Of a stretch of DNA of 56,804 nucleotides, positions 40,920 through 49,264 are shown piece after piece. A program made the position numbers and the translations under genes. The DNA is from a virus. The DNA lies in the IMG/VR virus record IMGVR_UViG_3300032240_000220, positions 1 to 56,804 of that record; one strand, written 5' to 3'. Numbering within the stretch: the first letter of the stretch is position 1; each line of letters starts with the position of its first letter. The notes beneath the pieces are model-generated. The model did no database searches. It was not told where the DNA came from and saw nothing but the letters and a program-made list of their open reading frames with translations.

Positions 40920-41834
40920 TTAGACGCCGGGCGTGCCGTACATTGCACGAGGATCAGTGAAGCCCACTTGGTAACGCTCTGTCGCTTTGTAGCGCATAGA
41001 GTCAGTTTCAAAGTCGCCTTCCATGGTCTTCTCGAGCTTACGACGCATCAAGAGCTTCATGCCCTCTGGAGCATCGGTCTGTACCCACCATGCGTTTGCG
41101 TTTGTCAAACGAGACAACACAGCCGCGCCTTCGTCCAGCAAACCAATCGATTTGATTGGATTGATGTCGTTGTTGGCGTTGCCAGCACGGAGAACAGACT
41201 TCAAGAGCACTTCGGCTTGGAAGACGTTGCCGGGTGCCACAACCAATTGGCGTGGAACCAAACGAATCTTCTTACCGTTGTTGTCCACAGCCTGACGGAT
41301 TTGGATCAACATCTGCTCGAGAGAAGTCTGAGACAGGTTAGCGGCGGTGCTCAGCAAGTTGCTGAATGTGCCGTTCACGATTGGGTGAGAAGCGCTGTTC
41401 AATTGCACGCCGTCACCGCCGGGGTACGCGCTGTTAAACGCGCGGTTCAACACGTTAGCCGACAAAGTTTCCTTTGTTTCGATCAACGACTGAGCCAAGT
41501 GACGTGCATACACCTGACCAATACGGATGTGGTCACCGTCTTCAACCAAAACTTTGGTCAAAGCAAATGCCAAACCAAATACTTGGTAGACGTAGCGTTG
41601 CAAGAACAGAACACCACCTTGTTGGTAGCTCACAGGTGTGCCATCAGGCAACTGTGGAGCCGCGCCGAAACCGTACAAGACGGGTTCTTCGTGGTAGTTA
41701 CGTGGAATACCTTCTTGCTCACGGAATACCCGTGACCATTCATCGGTACGTTGGTCATAGACTCCGTCAAAACATTCGTTGAGAATTGGTTCAACGATGG
41801 AACGGAAGTCCGTACTGCGCATTGGAGCGGCCAT
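40920..41834 (-). CDS. Major capsid protein
   Basis: A 304-residue protein with the features of an HK97-fold major capsid protein, without the propeptide of some families. After an N-terminal arm (FRSIVEPILNECFDGVYDQRTDEWSRVF), the spine region contains ALTKVLVEDGDHIRIGQVYARHLAQSLIETKETLSANVLNRAF. A P-domain-like strand follows (RLVPRQLVVAPGNVFQAEVLL), and the C-terminal end has RYQVGFTDPRAMYGTPG. It is encoded directly after a 200-residue head protein and two genes downstream of the scaffold, with a decoration-like gene following. Among the head genes it is the one with the clearest capsid pattern. Confidence 0.85.
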   Translation of the reverse strand: MAAPMRSTDFRSIVEPILNECFDGVYDQRTDEWSRVFREQEGIPRNYHEEPVLYGFGAAPQLPDGTPVSYQQGGVLFLQRYVYQVFGLAFALTKVLVEDGDHIRIGQVYARHLAQSLIETKETLSANVLNRAFNSAYPGGDGVQLNSASHPIVNGTFSNLLSTAANLSQTSLEQMLIQIRQAVDNNGKKIRLVPRQLVVAPGNVFQAEVLLKSVLRAGNANNDINPIKSIGLLDEGAAVLSRLTNANAWWVQTDAPEGMKLLMRRKLEKTMEGDFETDSMRYKATERYQVGFTDPRAMYGTPGV

Positions 41835-41847
41835 GGTTCACTCCTCC

Positions 41848-42450
41848 TTATATAGCTGTACCAGCAGTACCAGCGAACTGGAACTTGGCAATAGTTGCAC
41901 GAACGATGACATAGTCATCACCCCAAGCGTTATCAGCATAGGGAGCGAGGTTAACAATCCGCATCTGAGCACTGCTACCAGAACCTACGAGCGAATTAGA
42001 TAAAGTTGCTTGTGACAAACCAGTGGTGGTAGAACCAGCAGTGGTGTTGCTCAAGTCAGCTTCGTCGCCAACAGAGGTTTGGGCAATAGTGCCGTCAGTT
42101 TGAATTTCGTAAACAATGTTAGGGTCAGAGTAGAAATAAGTTACAACTGAACCAACTTGGAACGACTCGTTGGCGGGCCAGTAATTGCTGACGCGACGAC
42201 GACCAGTGCTGTCAGTCCATTCGACGCCACTGAAGGCTCCGAGGAATGCATCACCAGCGGCGGCGACAACAATGTAACCTCCAGTGTTTTGCTTGACGGG
42301 CTGACCCTTCAAGATGGTTGTTGCATAACCAGCGGAGACGTTTCCGCTAGTTGACACAGCTTGAATACCGTTGGCGAGCGCCGTAGCGCGATCCAGACCT
42401 GATGGGTGGAAAGCAGGACGCAAACCGAACGGAGCGTTTGTTGAAGACAT
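41848..42450 (-). CDS. Head decoration/stabilisation protein, 200 aa
   Basis: A 200-residue beta-rich protein that begins SSTNAPFGLRPAFHPSGLDRATALANGIQ, a start I associate with capsid-adjacent decoration or vertex proteins of aquatic phages. The middle has strand-turn segments (AFLGAFSGVEWTDSTGRRRVSNYWPANE) and the end is an acidic/aromatic strand (DDYVIVRATIAKFQF). It is encoded just before the capsid gene, 13 bases away. The function is inferred from position and fold type. Confidence 0.7.
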   Translation of the reverse strand: MSSTNAPFGLRPAFHPSGLDRATALANGIQAVSTSGNVSAGYATTILKGQPVKQNTGGYIVVAAAGDAFLGAFSGVEWTDSTGRRRVSNYWPANESFQVGSVVTYFYSDPNIVYEIQTDGTIAQTSVGDEADLSNTTAGSTTTGLSQATLSNSLVGSGSSAQMRIVNLAPYADNAWGDDYVIVRATIAKFQFAGTAGTAI

Positions 42451-42474
42451 AGTCTTACTCCTATTTGGTTGCCT

Positions 42475-43026
42475 CTAGCCCTGAAAAACAGGAGCTTTGG
42501 ATGAGGCGTTTTGGTCAAAATTGCCAAACCCATCTCCTTCAACCTGCGTCAGACTTCTGCCTGAGCTATCGCGTTGACCTTGCATTTGTTCGACTTGGAG
42601 CTTGATTTTGTCAGCCTCTTCCATCGGCAATTCATGGTGCATGTGCAACATAAGGTCTTGGTAAATTTCCATAGGAATTTTGCACAAGAGCATTTCGTTA
42701 CACGCAATAAAACCAACGTGCTCGCCAGCCTTTACGCGGTAGTTGTCGAAACCGGGGAACTCTTCAGACTTAACTGGAACGTACCCAATCCGAAACCGCT
42801 TATCGATGCTGTCATAACTGTTAGTGGTTGATAACCAGATGAGATGCCACCCTTCTAACTCGGGTGTCTTTGGCAGTGCGCTTTGTGTCCACTCATCACT
42901 CCACATCTTGCGACGTTCCTGTGCTGACATGAACTTCCCTTCGGGGGCAGACCTTGATGCGTCCTCACTTGCGCGAGTTTCGCGTCCACCAGCGGAGAGA
43001 GATTTTTTGAGACGAGATTCTGTCAT
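42475..43026 (-). CDS. Hypothetical head-region protein, 183 aa
   Basis: A 183-residue protein. After a basic, polar start (LKKSLSAGGRETRASEDASRS), residues about 35-130 form a compact alpha/beta domain (MWSDEWTQSALPKTPELEGWHLIWLSTTNSYDSIDKRFRIGYVPVKSEEFPGFDNYRVKAGE), followed by a Q/D-rich tail. I do not know the family but have the impression of having met the WHLIWLSTTN block near head genes of other aquatic phages. It lies between scaffold and decoration genes and is probably a head assembly or virion protein. Confidence 0.7.
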   Translation of the reverse strand: MTESRLKKSLSAGGRETRASEDASRSAPEGKFMSAQERRKMWSDEWTQSALPKTPELEGWHLIWLSTTNSYDSIDKRFRIGYVPVKSEEFPGFDNYRVKAGEHVGFIACNEMLLCKIPMEIYQDLMLHMHHELPMEEADKIKLQVEQMQGQRDSSGRSLTQVEGDGFGNFDQNASSKAPVFQG

Positions 43027-43035
43027 GTTTAGTCC

Positions 43036-43992
43036 TTAGTAGTTGTTGTTACGTGCTTCAATTGCATAACGCTTGATCATCTTTGCGCGCTTTTCTTTGT
43101 CATCCCAAAAGCCTGCGTCCTTCATAGCTCTCACTTGTTCTGGTTTCAGAATAAATGAATTTCTTGAGCCATTGCCAGAAAAATTTTCGCGTCCTGAGCT
43201 AGTTACAACACTCCTTGGTCTTGCACGAGTAGGTCTCTCGTCGGTGTCGTCAGTATACCTATGTGGAAGGCGCTTTTGCAAGCGTTTATCCAACTCTTCC
43301 CAATATTCTGATTGATTGGGGTTCCAACCTTCTTTCACCAACTTTTGATCGATGATCTTGGCTATCTCGCTATCCTCGTCATCACCCTGTGGGTCATACC
43401 AAGAATTTCGCTCCATCCAACGTCCAGCTTGGCGTTGTAATTCACGGTTGTCTTCTGGTGAAGCTGAAGTGTGCTTAACAGCAGACTCCTTCATGCCCTT
43501 GAGGCTTTCAACCTGTCTGCGGGTGTCGTACCACATCTCTTGCGCTTTGGCAAAAGCGTCTCCGTCACCAGCAGAAGTTGCCTCAGACATCTTCATGCGG
43601 GCATATTGCAGGCGCAGTTCCTGATCCTCGATGGCTTTGTCCATGCGGGCTAAGTCTGCGCTGTTGGTCTTGCGTTCCACAACCGAGAGGCGTTCTTGCA
43701 ACTCTTGGTTCTGGCGCAGTAGGTTTTGCATACGAACGTCTTTTTCGGCGTTGGTCTGCTTGATGTATTCTTTCTTAGCCTTACGGCGCGAGCGACGAGC
43801 GGCTCGGATGGCTTCAGTGTCGTCAGGATGATCGTCGTCTCCGCCATCATCTCCTGCGGCACCACCTTCGGCACGCTGTTCGTCTTCACCCTCGTCGTCT
43901 TGGGCTAAGTGATCTGGAAGTTCTACAACGGCTCCGCCGTCCTTCTCTTCCATGACTTTAATGTCGTCTGACTCTTTGATTTCTGTACTCAT
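43036..43992 (-). CDS. Capsid scaffolding protein
   Basis: A 318-residue acidic protein with a strongly negative N terminus (residues about 30-75, DDEGEDEQRAEGGAAGDDGGDDDHPDDTEA). A basic patch follows (RAARRSRRKAKKEY), then a long coiled coil (QNLLRQNQELQERLSVVERK ... EDQELRLQYARMKM) and a charged C-terminal part. This is the common profile of podovirus scaffolding proteins, which steer capsid assembly and then leave. It sits between the co-chaperonin and capsid genes, as expected. The function is inferred from composition and order. Confidence 0.8.
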   Translation of the reverse strand: MSTEIKESDDIKVMEEKDGGAVVELPDHLAQDDEGEDEQRAEGGAAGDDGGDDDHPDDTEAIRAARRSRRKAKKEYIKQTNAEKDVRMQNLLRQNQELQERLSVVERKTNSADLARMDKAIEDQELRLQYARMKMSEATSAGDGDAFAKAQEMWYDTRRQVESLKGMKESAVKHTSASPEDNRELQRQAGRWMERNSWYDPQGDDEDSEIAKIIDQKLVKEGWNPNQSEYWEELDKRLQKRLPHRYTDDTDERPTRARPRSVVTSSGRENFSGNGSRNSFILKPEQVRAMKDAGFWDDKEKRAKMIKRYAIEARNNNY

Positions 43993-44423
43993 ATAAAAGC
44001 TTTCATTGCTAGGGGGTCACCAGTTAATTTGGCAATGACTTCGTGGTCGTTAAGCACCATGAAAAGTGCTGGATCCTCTAAGTCATCTTCGTTTGGGACT
44101 TTTACTTCCCAACGATCTCCGCCCCATTTAGGGACTCGGATATAGTCACCAATATCAACCCATGTGCCTTCGGGCCATGGTTGCATGGTGTCACGGTGCT
44201 TGAACGCAATCGGCCCTATCGCCAATACTTTTGCAACCATGTTTTGCCATTTCTCGGTTTCCTTGGTCTCATTGATCAAGATAATCCCTGCGCTTGTTGC
44301 CTTCTTCTGTGTTCGACGGAGTTGAACCAAGATTCTTCCGCCAAGAGGTAGTGCGCCGGGGTCAACGCTCGGGAATGCCCAAGCTAATTCAGCGTCGTTA
44401 GACGCTACGGTGCTATCACTCAT
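43989..44423 (-). CDS. GroES-like co-chaperonin
   Basis: A 144-residue Cpn10-type protein. PLGGRILVQLRRTQKKATSAGIILINETKETEKWQNMVAKVLAIGP is the GroES core, with the mobile loop around KKATSAGIIL, and GDYIRVPKWGGDRWEV is the closing barrel strands. Host GroES is about 97 residues. The extra length lies in the N-terminal 20 residues, a middle insert and a C-terminal extension. Phage-coded GroES homologues (T4 gp31 is the classic case) help fold large capsid proteins in the GroEL chamber. Its place between the portal-side small genes and the scaffold fits that role. Confidence 0.85.
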   Translation of the reverse strand: MSDSTVASNDAELAWAFPSVDPGALPLGGRILVQLRRTQKKATSAGIILINETKETEKWQNMVAKVLAIGPIAFKHRDTMQPWPEGTWVDIGDYIRVPKWGGDRWEVKVPNEDDLEDPALFMVLNDHEVIAKLTGDPLAMKAFI

Positions 44424-44601
44424 CTTTGTCTTCTTCCTTTAAGAAATTATTTATGATGTCCAAAGTTTCTTGTAAACCTTGGTGATGTCCAACCAGTCGC
44501 TGGTAAGCCTCCCACGTAACCGCGTTACCACGCGATAGGGAAAAACTGATTTCAGTTTGTGAGGCTTTGATTGCGCCGATTAAGTCTCCTATGCTTCTCA
44601 T
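44416..44601 (-). CDS. Hypothetical protein, 61 aa
   Basis: A 61-residue helical protein (MRSIGDLIGAIKASQTEISFSLSRGNAVTWEAYQRLVGHHQGLQETLDIINNFLKEED). The pattern of an amphipathic helix with GHHQGL resembles short phage proteins encoded near the portal. Its start sits in a TAATG with the stop of the 49-residue gene, and it overlaps the co-chaperonin by 8 bases. The function is unknown. Confidence 0.7.
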   Translation of the reverse strand: MRSIGDLIGAIKASQTEISFSLSRGNAVTWEAYQRLVGHHQGLQETLDIINNFLKEEDKDE

Positions 44602-44750
44602 TATTTTTTCTTCGCGTTAGCCAGTCCTCCTTGTTTTGGGGCGTTTCCACCCTTTGGTTGCATAGATGTACCGTCAAGCTTCTCACCCATGGCGATGCGC
44701 TTGTGTTGTGGTACGTTGATACCTTTTTGCTCTTGATCACTGGTAGCCAT
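44601..44750 (-). CDS. Small basic KGG protein, 49 aa
   Basis: A 49-residue gene whose ATG overlaps the portal coding end by 14 bases, with GGAAA upstream and its stop shared as TAATG with the next gene. The protein is polar and basic (VPQHKRIAMGEKLDGTSMQPKGGNAPKQGG, ending KKK). It carries a minimal KGG/QGG relative of the motif found in other head-region proteins. Confidence 0.65.
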   Translation of the reverse strand: MATSDQEQKGINVPQHKRIAMGEKLDGTSMQPKGGNAPKQGGLANAKKK

Positions 44751-47256
44751 TTTGATTTCCTTGGTTCAGGGTGGTTAATGCAGAATTTCTCTGCTCAATT
44801 TGCATCTTGGCTTTGTCGCGGGTGAGGCGAGCCGCTTCGATGCGCTCTTTAGTCTCGTTATCACCTTCAGCGATAGCGAGCTTGAGTTGGTTGTCTTCCG
44901 CGGCAATAGCCATCTCGTCTTGATGCTTTTGCTGGGCAAGTTGTACGTCTGCTTGGTCGCGCTTGGCTCGGCGCTCTGTCTCTGCCATGCTTGTTTGCTG
45001 AAGAACCATTGCCTCTGGCGTCATTGGAGGCTTAGGCGCGTACTGTTGCATTTGTTGCATCATCTGTTGGATCACAGGCATGATTCCGCTAAAGACTTGC
45101 TCAGTATCCAAGTTCACATGGCGTGAAGCCAAGGCAAACAACTGGTCAATCTGCTCAGTCTTCTCAGAGTCGTCGTAATCCTTCACAGGGTGTCCAACAG
45201 ACTTGGTGACGTATCCATTCATGCGGTTCAAGTACCACAGCGTTAAGTGCTGTTTAACGTGCTCCATGGCATGTGGAATGAATGCTGGCGCAATCAATGG
45301 GTTGCCACCCAAGATTGGATCTTTGGCAAAGTCCAAATGAGACTGGATGTGAGCCAAGTGGTCTTGCTCGATGTACGCAAACGCCGCCTGCCCAATCGCC
45401 ATAGCCACGTTCTCGTTGGCTGGGTCGCGCTTCTCTGGGTCTGGTACATCCTTTAATAATTCATTTATGGATGGAACCTTCAACTGCTTGAGCAGACGCT
45501 CTTCCACAGCTTTGACGTTGTACAACTCTGGGTGCTTGTCAGCGCGAGACACGACTGCCTGAATCTGCGCCATGCGCTGGGTTTCAGAGAAGATGTGTGG
45601 GTCAGAGACTGGGACAACGTCGGTGTTGCGCATGAAGTCTTCGCGCTTGACCTCAAGGTCAGCAACAACGTCACCACGCTTTTGTTCGTCCAAGTACCAG
45701 CGGTTGAGGCGTGACAAGACCTTCAGGACACGGCTCTGGGACTCGTGGAGGCGGGCGTGGATGGCGGAGAACACAGCCGCTCCCTGCTCAATCAGCGCCT
45801 GTGTGGTGCCTACAGGAGCGTTGGCGTTGATGTCAGCAATCTTCTCCTCAGCGGTGGTGACCACACCTTTGGCTGACGTCTCCAAGAAGCCCATGAGCTT
45901 GAACAAGACCTCGCTAGGAGGGTTGAAGGGCATGGGCATGGCGATCTTGCGGATGTCATCGACGCCCGGCGCGCCCTCAATCTCCGCTATCTGCGTTACT
46001 TCGACCTGCTGGGATTGTCCCGAGATGCGCGCTCCTTTGAGCTTGAGCATTGTCGCGGCGTTATTGATGTGAGCCGAATCAAGCAAAGCACGAAGAGACC
46101 CAGTAAGAGCGGCGCTGAGACCACCGATAAGATGAGGTAAACCAATTGCATAAGCACCCCTCCAAGGAATGAACTTGAACTCGATAATGTGATCGAGCTT
46201 GGTCATCGTGTCGTCGCCCTCTTCCCAGTTACGGTAGAGACCAACCACAGTGTTGTCCATCTCGTCGACCATCAAGATGTATGGAGCCATTTCTCCGCCA
46301 GTTCTGCGGTCGTCCTCTAACTCCATGTATGTGTAGATGTGATAGACGCGACGGATACCGTCCTCGCTGTCTTCAAACTTCTTACCCTCAATCTTGTTAG
46401 ACGCCTTCTCTGGGCCTGTCGGATCGGGTTCCATGGTTGCACGAACATAGTTCGTGTCACGGTACAGACCTGAACGCACGCGGTTCTGATACTCCCAGTC
46501 TGATATGTCCATCACCTCTGTCACGCGCTGAGCGGTGTAAAAGTTGGCAGACGCAAAGGGGAGGAGGATGTTGTCAATCGGGACAAACTCAGCGCATGGG
46601 CGTCTCTTCTTCTCGTCGTAGTAGAGCTTTAGGAACTGTGAGCCACCCAGAGGTAGCTGGGTCAGCATCTGCTCTTGCTCGTCGCGGAATTCCTCGATCT
46701 GCTCGGTCAATTGCCAGTTCATGTAGTCACGCTTGCGCTCAGCGACGGCAGTCTTCTCTTCGTCTACGTCACCCAAAATCTTGGTGCGGGTTGGGCCATC
46801 AGGTGGAAACAATTCCTTGATAGCACGAGCGGCAAAGTCAACGCAGGCTTCAGCCATGACAGGGTGGACAACTTTGCTAGCGCCGTTGAAGTTCGCTCCG
46901 CCGGGGGCGTCATTCCCCATGCCTGTGCGTCTGATTCCATCCTCGTACTGCTTGTCACGCTCCTTGCGCGCATCCTTGTCCTTCTCCGCTAGACCGATGT
47001 AGCGCAGGGCGATAGAGTCCAAGTCATAGGATGAGATGTCATCGCTGTCCGCCAAATTGGCGTAGAAGTCTTCATCCTCGGAGGGGCCTTTGTAGTCCTC
47101 CATCGTGACAACAGCCGAGCCGTCAGGAAGCTCCTCGATCTCTGAGTCATCAAGGTTGATGTCGACAGCAACGCTACCGTCTTCTTGTTCTTGCATCCCT
47201 GAAATACCTTCGATATTGCGGTCGAATTCGGGATCAATGGGCATTTCTGTAGCCAT
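44737..47256 (-). CDS. Portal protein
   Basis: An 839-residue portal with an acidic N-terminal arm (about 1-75) and a core containing RYIGLAEKDKDARKERDKQYEDGIRRTGMG, EFVPIDNILLPFAS and HIIEFKFIPWRGAYAIGLPHLIGGLSAALTGSLRALLDSAHINN, the last resembling the wing/stem signature of P22-like portals. A stem-crown region (TTAEEKIADINANAPVGTTQALIEQGA) follows, then a long alpha-helical C terminus (QQMMQQMQQY ... DQADVQLAQQKHQDEMAIAAEDNQL) that would form a barrel. The length fits large P22-type portals. It makes the dodecameric DNA gate. RBS AGAAGG. Confidence 0.9.
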   Translation of the reverse strand: MATEMPIDPEFDRNIEGISGMQEQEDGSVAVDINLDDSEIEELPDGSAVVTMEDYKGPSEDEDFYANLADSDDISSYDLDSIALRYIGLAEKDKDARKERDKQYEDGIRRTGMGNDAPGGANFNGASKVVHPVMAEACVDFAARAIKELFPPDGPTRTKILGDVDEEKTAVAERKRDYMNWQLTEQIEEFRDEQEQMLTQLPLGGSQFLKLYYDEKKRRPCAEFVPIDNILLPFASANFYTAQRVTEVMDISDWEYQNRVRSGLYRDTNYVRATMEPDPTGPEKASNKIEGKKFEDSEDGIRRVYHIYTYMELEDDRRTGGEMAPYILMVDEMDNTVVGLYRNWEEGDDTMTKLDHIIEFKFIPWRGAYAIGLPHLIGGLSAALTGSLRALLDSAHINNAATMLKLKGARISGQSQQVEVTQIAEIEGAPGVDDIRKIAMPMPFNPPSEVLFKLMGFLETSAKGVVTTAEEKIADINANAPVGTTQALIEQGAAVFSAIHARLHESQSRVLKVLSRLNRWYLDEQKRGDVVADLEVKREDFMRNTDVVPVSDPHIFSETQRMAQIQAVVSRADKHPELYNVKAVEERLLKQLKVPSINELLKDVPDPEKRDPANENVAMAIGQAAFAYIEQDHLAHIQSHLDFAKDPILGGNPLIAPAFIPHAMEHVKQHLTLWYLNRMNGYVTKSVGHPVKDYDDSEKTEQIDQLFALASRHVNLDTEQVFSGIMPVIQQMMQQMQQYAPKPPMTPEAMVLQQTSMAETERRAKRDQADVQLAQQKHQDEMAIAAEDNQLKLAIAEGDNETKERIEAARLTRDKAKMQIEQRNSALTTLNQGNQNGYQ

Positions 47257-47269
47257 GTTTTAGCCTTCT

Positions 47270-49264
47270 TTAATTTCTACTTATAAGATCAAGCAACATT
47301 GTGTCTGGATTCTGAGACATATGAACTCGACCACCTCTTTTAAATACTGTTCCTTGGATGACGTTACCGCCGTCTTGCATGTCTGGATCAGTGTTGTATT
47401 CGCCACCTACTGCCGCCTTTACTACGCCACCATCAGCAAACATAGGCAAGCCTTGGGTGGTTATCTCTTGGCGCATCTGAGGGGTGATGTCAAAACTGTG
47501 GAACGGAATTGTTTTGACTTCAGGCTCTTCAACCAATATGCCAGCTTCATTTTCATACGGGTTTAAAAATCCAGTTTCAACTTCATGAGGATGGTGCATT
47601 TGCACTTGGGTGTTGTACTTCTTGCCGAATTCATTGAGGTATGAGGGGATCATCTTGTCGTAGAAGCCCTGCATTCCTTCGCCACCGACTTGCAGATCAA
47701 GACCACTCAATGACCGTTTTCCTTCGCTCACGCTTCCAGCAGGGTACTCAGTGCCTTGGTTTTGTATGATTTTCTGAGCCATCTCTTTGCCGACAGTATC
47801 TTCTAGCTCAGACTGAGAAAGGTTTGATTTGCTTATGGCTGGTCTGTTGTTCTTGTCAATTGCTGTTATCGAGTAAGTGCCATCAGGATTTACGCCATAA
47901 CTGATTTCATTGATCTGCTTGCTGAGGTCATAGCGCTTGGCTTGCTCCGCCCCGGGGGTAATCGCTATCTTGTCATATCCATTTTCCGCGGCGTAGTTGA
48001 GCAGGCGTTTCATCGCTAGCTCGTGCCAGTTCTTTTTAAATGGCGCGTCAGGTACGGCTTCTTGCTCATTTAATCTTGCTTGATGCATTGCTATTCTTTT
48101 ATCTTCTTCACCAGCAAATTTAGCAAGCCCTATAGGATTGTCAGCCATCCTTTTTGCCATCTTATCTGCAAGTTCTTCTGCTCTTTCATCAGGGACACCG
48201 CTTGTCAAATAATCTTGTTTTACGGTTTGCTTTACTCTTTCCTGCAAATCCTTTAAATAATCTACGTATTCTTGTTCGGCATTTCCTCTGTATCCCTTCT
48301 TACGCCCCTCTTGATGCCAGTCAGACTGAATCTCTTCGACGTGGAGAACTTTTTGTGTAGCGCCTGTGGTGTCTACGTTCCTAAAACCTTTGGCGTGGGA
48401 GAACTGAGCCGCCTCTAACGGAGTGATCACCCCTCTTTGTACAGCAATGCTAGGCGCTCCACTTGCTAAGCTCTTTGCATCAACACCCAAGGATTCAGCC
48501 ATTCTCTTGCCGATGTCTTCAATCTGAGCCTTGGTGTAGGTTGGAGTTATCCTGTCCTGCACACGCATGTGGGCTAGCACGTTAGGTTCATCCCAGTGTT
48601 TGGACTGGTAATCTTGCTTGGGGTTTTTGGCTAACTCTCTGAGTTGATTTAACTCTTGCATCTCTTCTGGAGTAATGTTGCCAAAGTTGCGACCAACTGA
48701 TGACCGTCTCTCCTTGGCTTCTAACTCAAACATGCGTTTTTGATTTTTCTTTGCGTCAGAAGGTAGACGCATCAGTATCTCGCGGTAGTTTTGTCCACCC
48801 TCAGTTTTGTAATCGTGGTATTTAGTTCCCAACCCTTGATCAATGATGTGCTCACGAGCAAGATCGAGGTATCTTTGTTCCTCGTTATACATCTTGTCCT
48901 CAAAGATAGCGTCGACATCATCCTCAGTCTCAAAGCGGTTACGGCTATTCATGCCTGCTTCTTCAACAGCATCATCGTGCATGAACTGTTCAGCAAGCTC
49001 GCGCACCTCTTTCTGGGTGGGTTCTCCAATTTGCGTCTCACGCAATTGAGGAGGAGGGAGTTCTTTCAGCTTGGTGAGGAACTCTTCTTTGGACATCTTG
49101 GGCATCTCAATGATGCGTTCGAGCTTGCGAGCTTGTATCTCTATGGGTTTTACCCCTTTGATCTTGGAAAGCTCAGTGATGAATTCTTTGCCAGTTCCTT
49201 TGTTGCGCTTGAGCGCCTCAGCCGCCTTGTCTAGCGCGGAGTAGAAGCCTTTGATCTTGCTCAT
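47270..49264 (-). CDS. Polyvalent-type protein, 664 aa
   Basis: A 664-residue protein. The first 230 residues are charged and helical. Residues about 310-325 (VLHVEEIQSDWHQEGRKKGY), a following PFKKNWHELAMKRLLNYAAENGYDKIAITPG segment and GMQGFYDKMIPSYLNEFGKKY near 540 match the large-polyvalent-protein-associated domains described in phage polyvalent proteins. The C-terminal 60 residues hold MFADGG and FKRGGRVHMS, the shared Gly-Gly motif. Polyvalent proteins are thought to be ejected with phage or plasmid DNA and to disarm host defence. No clear toxin or enzyme module is seen. It lies just upstream of the portal. Confidence 0.7.
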   Translation of the reverse strand: MSKIKGFYSALDKAAEALKRNKGTGKEFITELSKIKGVKPIEIQARKLERIIEMPKMSKEEFLTKLKELPPPQLRETQIGEPTQKEVRELAEQFMHDDAVEEAGMNSRNRFETEDDVDAIFEDKMYNEEQRYLDLAREHIIDQGLGTKYHDYKTEGGQNYREILMRLPSDAKKNQKRMFELEAKERRSSVGRNFGNITPEEMQELNQLRELAKNPKQDYQSKHWDEPNVLAHMRVQDRITPTYTKAQIEDIGKRMAESLGVDAKSLASGAPSIAVQRGVITPLEAAQFSHAKGFRNVDTTGATQKVLHVEEIQSDWHQEGRKKGYRGNAEQEYVDYLKDLQERVKQTVKQDYLTSGVPDERAEELADKMAKRMADNPIGLAKFAGEEDKRIAMHQARLNEQEAVPDAPFKKNWHELAMKRLLNYAAENGYDKIAITPGAEQAKRYDLSKQINEISYGVNPDGTYSITAIDKNNRPAISKSNLSQSELEDTVGKEMAQKIIQNQGTEYPAGSVSEGKRSLSGLDLQVGGEGMQGFYDKMIPSYLNEFGKKYNTQVQMHHPHEVETGFLNPYENEAGILVEEPEVKTIPFHSFDITPQMRQEITTQGLPMFADGGVVKAAVGGEYNTDPDMQDGGNVIQGTVFKRGGRVHMSQNPDTMLLDLISRN

